64,000 bases of DNA. It comes from Comamonas sp. SCN 67-35. GTDB taxonomy: Bacteria; Pseudomonadota; Gammaproteobacteria; Burkholderiales; Burkholderiaceae_C. Under the pieces are notes generated by a model. It was not told the DNA's origin, ran no database searches, and saw only the letters and a program-made list of their open reading frames with translations. The stretch is taken from the NCBI GenBank assembly GCA_001725255.1, contig MEFV01000002.1:62001-126000 (forward strand). The letters run 5' to 3'. A program made the translations under genes and the position numbers. Of this stretch, positions 59,401 to 64,000 are shown piece by piece; position 1 is the stretch's first letter; each line of letters starts with the position of its first letter.

Positions 59401-59507
59401 TTGTGGCGCTCGCGGATCTGTGCCTGTACCGCGCCAAGCAGACGGGGCGCAATCGCGTGGTGGGTGACGAGCCCCCGGGCGCGGACGCCGCGATCTCAGG
59501 CGGCTGA
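56433..59507 (+). CDS. Multi-PAS diguanylate cyclase
   Basis: 1024 aa: helix near 18-36, a periplasmic PDC/Cache-like sensor (about 45-285), second helix near 295-318, four PAS/PAC-type domains (about 340-460, 465-585, 590-710, 720-835), and a GGDEF domain with intact GGEEF (927-931) and an I-site RPHD (918-921) five residues before it. It should make cyclic-di-GMP with product inhibition; the sensed ligand is unknown. Overlaps the convergent queA gene by 12 bp. Confidence 0.9.
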   Translation: MADIPDRRLSPLAGELRWLALVWLLVGAALACVLWLDRGRVESSEKVLLAQQARILSRALARQIATVNGALEVLADAPAHTREEAATGQGWLARQVRSQSRLHGGAQAVLDAQGRVLVASDASLAGSTHAGESFFQQIERAPSARTLYLGPPDPTGLAGRSLVLSRAIIGPDGWLSGVVCAVLDLGRLQRTFDQVRVAPDAVAWLLYGEETLLIALDDGDGGGGSILQPSVPGLAMMQHRAGGVPASVQETPAHDDAPQLVVALQTLDTSALALDHPITLGVARTGKAIFRGWRTLAWTLILIYVVTAFIAAGGIVWVRKRRSVRLALQQRRRQKAHTVKTRWEAALQAAQMGIWDWDTRTRRMYYSSTFKRMLGYADEDFSESWHEWASRLHPDERDAVVARVQQTYQQSEDVPFESVNRMRRKDGSYQWVELRGRTVERDAQGRPLRVAGILVDISRRHALEMRLEHLAQSVPGVLFEYRRDASGHDTFPYCTDKVAELLDLTPAQLQESAGQLLKRVHPEDVSALLRSLQVSMQNLTPWRHAYRINLPDGTERWVGGMSHPKRMDDGSTLWAGYLWDATLEHALRERLDLLVENVPGLLYQSRVEPDGRKYFPYASKGAIALYGVTPEQMCSDAQAVYARFNADDLAVGMQKLADSARDMTVWTHEYRVNVPGRAERWVRAQARPQRLSSGAVLWHGYVQDVTEAREQAMKLQEAQQLLDHLMREMPVALCMVDENGLFYYRNRAFQEYFGYGPDEVLTRERWWREVFPDEDYRAQMRDAWENSKREASDRGGRITSGEVRMWTRAAGQRTMAISGMVFGRHYLLAFTDQTEQHARSEILQQMAFIDGLTGIANRRQLDLTLKAEWGRCQRSGQPLAVLMIDIDLFKSFNDLYGHQKGDECLAAVAGALRAGLSRPHDLVARYGGEEFLCVLPMCDMPGALRKADALRVAVQDLGIVHAGSHVAGVVTVSVGVATLVPDELGGPERLVALADLCLYRAKQTGRNRVVGDEPPGADAAISGG

Positions 59508-60593
59508 GGCGCGTGCCAGCAGCATCGCGTCGCCGTAGCTGAAGAAGCGGTAGCGCCCGGCTATCGCGTGATGGTACAGACGCATGACGTGCTCGTAACC
59601 GGCAAACGCGCTCACGAGCATCATGAGCGTACTTTTGGGCAGGTGGAAATTCGTCACCAGCAGATCGACCACGCGAAATTCGAAGCCCGGTGTGATGAAG
59701 ATGTCCGTGTCGTCGCTGGTCTTGCCGCTCCTGGCCCACGATTCGAGCGTGCGCACCGTGGTGGTGCCGATCGCCAGCACCCGGCCGCCGCGCGTGCGGC
59801 AGGCCTCGATCGCGGCCAGGGTTTCGGCCGGAATCCGGTACCACTCGCTGTGCATGTGGTGCTCGGCGATGTGCTCGGTCTTCACCGGCTGGAAGGTGCC
59901 CGCACCCACGTGCAGCGTGACGTGGGCGGTTTGCACGCCGCGCTCCGCCAGCCGCGCGAGCACGCCCTCGTCGAAGTGCAGCGCGGCTGTGGGCGCGGCC
60001 ACGGCGCCGGGGGTGTGCGCGAATACCGTCTGGTAGCGTTCGTTGTCCTCGGCCTCCCAGGCGTCGTGTCCGCCCTCCTGCTCGCGCCGGATGTAGGGCG
60101 GCAGCGGCAGGTGGCCGTGCCGCTGCATCAGCTCCCAGGGCGATTCGCCCGCCGCGCCTTCCAGGCGCAGCCGAAACAGTGCGCCCTGTGCATCGGGCCA
60201 GCGCGAGAGCAGCACGGCATCGAAACCGCCGCGCGCGCGCCCGCCGCCAAAGCGCAGCACGGCGCCCGGGGCGGGCTTCTTGCTCACCTTCAGGTGAGCG
60301 ATGACTTCGGCGCCCGTGAGCACGCGCTCGATCAGGAGCTCCACGTGCCCGCCGCTGCTCTTTTCACCGAACAGCCGCGCCTTCACGACGCGCGTGTCGT
60401 TGAACACCATCAGGTCGCCCGGCGTCAGCAGCCTGGGCAGGTCCCTGAAAATCAGGTCGACGGGCGCGGGGCCGCGGCCGTCGAGCAGGCGCGAATCGCT
60501 GCGCCGCGCCGCGGGGTGCTGGGCGATGAGCTCCGCCGGCAGGTGAAAGTCGAAGTTGCTGAGGGTGTAGGCGCGGTCGGTCAAGGCAGTCAT
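59496..60593 (-). CDS. queA: S-adenosylmethionine:tRNA ribosyltransferase-isomerase
   Basis: 365 aa; QueA adds an epoxycyclopentane group from SAM to the preQ1 base in queuosine tRNA. FHLPAELIAQHPAARRSDSR near the N-terminus, NDTRVVKARLFG and VTNFHLPKSTLMMLVSAF are typical. Start at 60593 is preferred to an upstream ATG at 60608. Confidence 0.96.
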   Translation of the reverse strand: MTALTDRAYTLSNFDFHLPAELIAQHPAARRSDSRLLDGRGPAPVDLIFRDLPRLLTPGDLMVFNDTRVVKARLFGEKSSGGHVELLIERVLTGAEVIAHLKVSKKPAPGAVLRFGGGRARGGFDAVLLSRWPDAQGALFRLRLEGAAGESPWELMQRHGHLPLPPYIRREQEGGHDAWEAEDNERYQTVFAHTPGAVAAPTAALHFDEGVLARLAERGVQTAHVTLHVGAGTFQPVKTEHIAEHHMHSEWYRIPAETLAAIEACRTRGGRVLAIGTTTVRTLESWARSGKTSDDTDIFITPGFEFRVVDLLVTNFHLPKSTLMMLVSAFAGYEHVMRLYHHAIAGRYRFFSYGDAMLLARASAA

Positions 60594-60662
60594 CAGGCGG
60601 TGTGGCACAGGTGTGCCAGGTGTGCCGCCTGCCAGCGGTGAAAACCCGCAATTGTCGCGCGC

Positions 60663-61889
60663 TCAGCCGCTGGCGCCCGGTTCGGTCCAGAGTTCGTCCA
60701 GATCGGGGAAATTCCATTCCTGCGGATCTTCGCGTGCCTCTATCCTGTCCCGGCAGCCCGGCTCCGACAGCGTGAGCACTTCGGGGGGCATGCGCATCCC
60801 GGACCGGGTGGAGTAAAACACCTTGACCGTGGGGGCCACGAGGGTGTCGGGAGACTGCTCGAGCACCACGGCCAGGCGCCCGGAAGCGAGGCGCACGAGC
60901 GAACCGATGGGGTAGATGCCCAGGCTCTTGACGAAGGCCTGGAACAGCGCGGGGTCCAGATGCCCCCGGGTCCACTGCGCCATGCGGAGTATCGATTCCG
61001 CCGGATCCCAGCCACGCTTGTATGGGCGGTTGGAGGTGATGGCGTCGTAGACGTCGCAGATCGCTCCCATGCGGGCGAGCCGCGTGAACTGCTCGCCCGC
61101 CAGGCGGTCGGGGTAGCCGTTGCCGTCGGTGCGCTCGTGGTGGTGGCGGCAGACGTCGAGCACGGCCTCGTTCACGCTGCCCGCTTCCTTGAGCAGCTTC
61201 CAGCCCTCGTGCGGGTGGCTCTTGATGTGCTCGAACTCTTCGTCGGTGAGCTTGCCGGGCTTGTTCAGCACGTCCTGGTTCATCAGCGCCTTGCCCAGAT
61301 CGTGCAGCAGCCCCGCGAGGCCCGCCGTGCGCAGCTCTTCTTCATCGAGCCCCACCTGGCGGCCCAGCGCCACCATCAGCGCGCACACCGCGACCGAGTG
61401 CATGTAGGTGTAGTCGTCGGCGGTCTTCAGGCGCGCGAGGCTGATGAGCGCGCCGGGGTTGCGCATGACGGAATCCGAAATTTCCTGCACCAGCCCGCCG
61501 GCGGCCGCCGTATCGGGCGCCCTGCCCAGACGCACCTCCTGGAACATCGACACCACGGCTTGCCTGGCCTTGCCGCAGATCAGCGCGGCGCGGCGCATTT
61601 CTTCGCGTGTGCGGGTGGGCGCATGGTCGGGCATAGGGGGCGCGGTCGGCCGCGGCGCGGCGATGGGCGCTGCCAGTGGCGCCGCGGCCTGCGGCCTGGC
61701 GGCGACGTCCTTGCCGTGGGAGAGGTCGATCATCACCTCGCGAATCGGCGTGGCGCGGATGCGCTCCAGATCCCTGGGGTTGTCCAGCACGAAGCGCGAG
61801 CGCCAGAACGGGTGGTCCATCCAGGAGCCGCAGAGCTCGTGCACGTACATGCCGAGGGCGAGGTCGTCAACGGAAATGCGTTTGAGCAT
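60663..61889 (-). CDS. HD-GYP cyclic-di-GMP phosphodiesterase with DUF3391, paralogue 1
   Basis: 408 aa. N-terminal DUF3391-type domain (MLKRISVDDLALGMYVHELC), a Pro/Ala linker (about 65-95), and a complete HD-GYP domain: HDLGK, DVLNKPGKL, SHPHEG, HHERTDGNGYP and DVYDAITSNRPYK. It likely hydrolyses cyclic-di-GMP to GMP. 46 bp downstream of a second paralogue on the same strand. Confidence 0.93.
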   Translation of the reverse strand: MLKRISVDDLALGMYVHELCGSWMDHPFWRSRFVLDNPRDLERIRATPIREVMIDLSHGKDVAARPQAAAPLAAPIAAPRPTAPPMPDHAPTRTREEMRRAALICGKARQAVVSMFQEVRLGRAPDTAAAGGLVQEISDSVMRNPGALISLARLKTADDYTYMHSVAVCALMVALGRQVGLDEEELRTAGLAGLLHDLGKALMNQDVLNKPGKLTDEEFEHIKSHPHEGWKLLKEAGSVNEAVLDVCRHHHERTDGNGYPDRLAGEQFTRLARMGAICDVYDAITSNRPYKRGWDPAESILRMAQWTRGHLDPALFQAFVKSLGIYPIGSLVRLASGRLAVVLEQSPDTLVAPTVKVFYSTRSGMRMPPEVLTLSEPGCRDRIEAREDPQEWNFPDLDELWTEPGASG

Positions 61890-61935
61890 GGCGCGGGCAG
61901 GAGAGGCGGGAGAGCCGGCAGGTGCCGGGGTGGGG

Positions 61936-63204
61936 TCAGTGCGCCGCCGCAGCGCCGCTCCAGAGCGAATTCAGATCCTTGAAACCCCAGCGCGCGGGGT
62001 CTTCGCGTCCGGCAATTCTTTCGCCGCACCCCGGTCGCGCGAGATCGATCACCTGCGGCGCGATGCGCAGCCCCGATTCCAGGGAAAAGAACACGTTGAC
62101 CCGCGGTGCGAGCAGCGTGCCCCGCGACTGCTCCAGCACCACCGCCAGGTGCCCCGACGCAAGGCGCACGAGCGAGCCCGTGGGGTAGATGCCCATGCAT
62201 CTGACGAAGGCCTGGAAGACGCGGCTGTCGAAATGCCCGCGCGTCCATTCGGCCATGCGCCTGAGCGCGTCCGACGGATCCCAGCCGTTCTTGTAGGGGC
62301 GGTTGGAGGTGATGGCGTCGTAGACGTCGCACACCGCGGCCATGCGCGCCAGCAGGTGGATGTCCGCCCCCATCAGGCGGTGCGGGTAGCCGCTGCCGTC
62401 CATCTTCTCGTGGTGGTGCAGGCAGGCGTCGAGGACCTGTGGCGGCATCTTGCTCACGCGCAGCACCTCCGTGCCGAAGGCGGGGTGGCTGCGCATGATG
62501 TCGAATTCCTCATTCGTGAGGCGGGCCGGCTTGTTCAGGATGGCATCGGGAATGCTGGCCTTGCCGATGTCGTGCATCAGGCCCGCCAGGCCCGCCAGGC
62601 GCGTGGTCGCTTCGTCGAGTTCGAGCTGGCGCGCCAGCGCCAGCATCAGCGCCGAGACCGAGACCGAGTGCATGTAGGTGTATTCGTCGGCCGTCTTCAG
62701 GCGCGCCAGGCTGATGAGCGCGCCGGGGTTGCGCGCCAGAGAACCCGCGATCTCATCCACCGTGGCTTCGGCACCGCGCGCATCGAGAGCGTGGCCCATG
62801 CGCGCATCTTCGAACATGCTGAGCACCTGGGCCTTGGCACTGGCGCAGATGCCGCGCGCGCGCTCCAGTTCCTGCGTGGTGCTGGTGGGAGCGCGCTCGT
62901 CCCGCGGGGCGAGCGCGATGATGGAGGCCGGGGCGGGTGAGGGTTCGTCGAGCCCGGCCAGCGTGGTGTCGATCTGCGCGTTCGCTTCGGTGAGCGAGAC
63001 GGGGCGCGCCACCTCGGGCACGTCGCCGCCCTTGTCGGTGTCGATCCAGACTTCCCGGATGGAGCTGCTCCGAATCCGGGCGACGTCCTCCTCGTTCTTG
63101 AGCAGAAAGCGCGTGCGCCAGAACGGATGCTCCATCCACGAGCCGCAGAACTCGTGGATGAACATGCCGGGAGACAGGTGGTGGACGTGGATGCGCTTGA
63201 GCAT
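61936..63204 (-). CDS. HD-GYP cyclic-di-GMP phosphodiesterase with DUF3391, paralogue 2
   Basis: 422 aa. Same architecture as its neighbour: DUF3391 (MLKRIHVHHLSPGMFIHEFC), linker, then HD-GYP with HDIGK, AILNKPARL, SHPAFG, HHEKMDGSGYP and DVYDAITSNRPYK. Both copies end with related C-terminal segments (SLWSG/ELWTE). A recent-looking tandem duplication with divergence in the linker. Start at 63204 matches the paralogue. Confidence 0.93.
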   Translation of the reverse strand: MLKRIHVHHLSPGMFIHEFCGSWMEHPFWRTRFLLKNEEDVARIRSSSIREVWIDTDKGGDVPEVARPVSLTEANAQIDTTLAGLDEPSPAPASIIALAPRDERAPTSTTQELERARGICASAKAQVLSMFEDARMGHALDARGAEATVDEIAGSLARNPGALISLARLKTADEYTYMHSVSVSALMLALARQLELDEATTRLAGLAGLMHDIGKASIPDAILNKPARLTNEEFDIMRSHPAFGTEVLRVSKMPPQVLDACLHHHEKMDGSGYPHRLMGADIHLLARMAAVCDVYDAITSNRPYKNGWDPSDALRRMAEWTRGHFDSRVFQAFVRCMGIYPTGSLVRLASGHLAVVLEQSRGTLLAPRVNVFFSLESGLRIAPQVIDLARPGCGERIAGREDPARWGFKDLNSLWSGAAAAH

Positions 63205-63259
63205 GCCGGTGGGCGAATCGGCTGGAAAGCGGGAATGCGGGCCATGGTAGCCTGTTTGC

Positions 63260-64000
63260 GTGAGCAAAGCACCTGTTTCAGCGACACAAGGCACGGGACG
63301 CAGTCCGGCACGCCAGGCCATGGTCAGACTTGGCCTCGTGCGCGACATCGATCTGGCGCTGCACCTGCCGCTGCGCTACGAGGATGAGACGCGCATCGTG
63401 CCGATCAGGAACGCGCGCGAGGGCGAGGTGGCGCAGATCGAGGGCACGGTGCTGAGCTGCGAGGTGCAGCTGCACCCGCGCAGGCAACTCGTGGTGGTGA
63501 TCGATGACGGCACGGGGCGCTGCGAGCTGCGCTTTTTCAGCTTCTATCCCTCGCAGCAGAAAGCCATGGCCGTGGGCGAGCGCCTGCGCGTGCGCGGCGA
63601 GGTGCGCGGCGGCTTCTGGGGGCGGCAGATGGTGCACCCCGCGTTTCGCAAGGCCGAGGGGCTGCTGCCGACGGCGCTCACGCCGGTCTATCCCGCGTCG
63701 GCGCAGCTTCCGCAGGCCTATCTGCGCCGAGCGATCGCCACGGCGCTCACGCGCGTGCCGCTCGATGAAACACTGCCCGCGGATCTGCCCCCGCCACCGG
63801 TGCAGCTTCATCATGAAAGCAGGCCGAAAGGCTTGTGGAATCTGCGCGAATCGCTCCTGTTTTTGCATCATCCGACGCCCGAAGTCTCGCTGGCGCAGCT
63901 CGAAGATCGCACGCATCCGGCCTGGCAGCGCCTGAAGGCCGAGGAGTTGCTGGCGCAGCAGCTCTCGCAGTGCATGGCCCGGGCGCAGCGCGCGCGCCTG
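63260..64000 (+). CDS. recG: ATP-dependent DNA helicase RecG, 5' part
   Basis: 247 codons are visible from a GTG start; the gene runs off the window, so helicase motifs are not seen. The wedge/OB region is recognisable: LHLPLRYEDETRI, GTVLSCEVQLHPRRQLVVVI, GRCELRFFSFYPSQQKAM, and the later LLFLHHPTP, AWQRLKAEELLAQQ. RecG drives fork regression and branch migration. The GTG is supported by family alignment, though an ATG at about 63320 would remove ~20 residues. Confidence 0.9.
   Translation, partial: MSKAPVSATQGTGRSPARQAMVRLGLVRDIDLALHLPLRYEDETRIVPIRNAREGEVAQIEGTVLSCEVQLHPRRQLVVVIDDGTGRCELRFFSFYPSQQKAMAVGERLRVRGEVRGGFWGRQMVHPAFRKAEGLLPTALTPVYPASAQLPQAYLRRAIATALTRVPLDETLPADLPPPPVQLHHESRPKGLWNLRESLLFLHHPTPEVSLAQLEDRTHPAWQRLKAEELLAQQLSQCMARAQRARL

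Overview
The window is about 64 kb of high-GC DNA from a betaproteobacterium, most likely Burkholderiales, family Comamonadaceae. This rests on gene content and order (gatCAB next to mreBCD-mrdA, rpe/gph/trpEGDC, thiL/pgpA/pncC, Liv-type aromatic-acid transport) and on short dispersed repeats that I recall from Comamonadaceae genomes (recalled, not searched). Genus cannot be fixed. No rRNA, tRNA, CRISPR array, IS element or prophage was seen. No gene-free stretch exceeds 300 bases; the longest non-coding stretches are the trp leader (about 280 bp including its leader peptide) and the 17.9-18.2 kb gap (about 230 bp).

Layout. 0-6.8 kb: the 3' part of an aromatic-ring flavin monooxygenase followed by a complete Liv-type ABC importer (binding protein, two permeases, two ATPases), where the last ATPase carries a C-terminal hemerythrin domain. 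7-12.5 kb: xth and pyrE head to head, a DUF4124 protein, and gatB-gatA-gatC. 12.7-17.2 kb: mreB-mreC-mreD-mrdA cell-shape operon. 17.2-25 kb: a TauE/SafE permease, a GMC oxidoreductase, a four-gene MCE/Mla-like lipid transport operon, a MarC protein and a dienelactone hydrolase. 25-28.5 kb: marR-emrA-emrB efflux operon with a visible operator. 28.6-33.1 kb: a GGDEF-EAL protein and a chemoreceptor. 33.2-36.4 kb: an unusual three-part copper nitrite reductase and hemB. 36.4-42.2 kb: a small lipoate-ligase-like protein, a MAPEG protein, an unknown gene, then pncC, pgpA, a MuiA-like gene and thiL. 42.3-46.7 kb: a YbdK ligase, a CPA2 antiporter, rpe and gph. 46.7-52.1 kb: an accessory block (chemoreceptor, exported caspase-like protein, TpsB-like outer-membrane transporter, DsrE-like protein) lying between gph and the trp genes. 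52.1-56.4 kb: the trp attenuator leader and trpEGDC. 56.4-63.2 kb: a multi-PAS diguanylate cyclase, queA and a tandem pair of HD-GYP proteins. 63.3 kb to the end: the 5' part of recG.

Themes. Biosynthesis and cell-shape genes form compact ATGA/GTGA-overlapping operons. Signalling is rich in cyclic-di-GMP proteins (one GGDEF-EAL, one GGDEF, two HD-GYP) plus two chemoreceptors. The features I find most unusual are: a ~50-bp hairpin repeat present five times at gene ends or inside genes; a 105-bp palindromic element; the LivF-hemerythrin fusion; the membrane-anchored NirK-cytochrome c fusion; and a TpsB/caspase pair with no TpsA substrate nearby.
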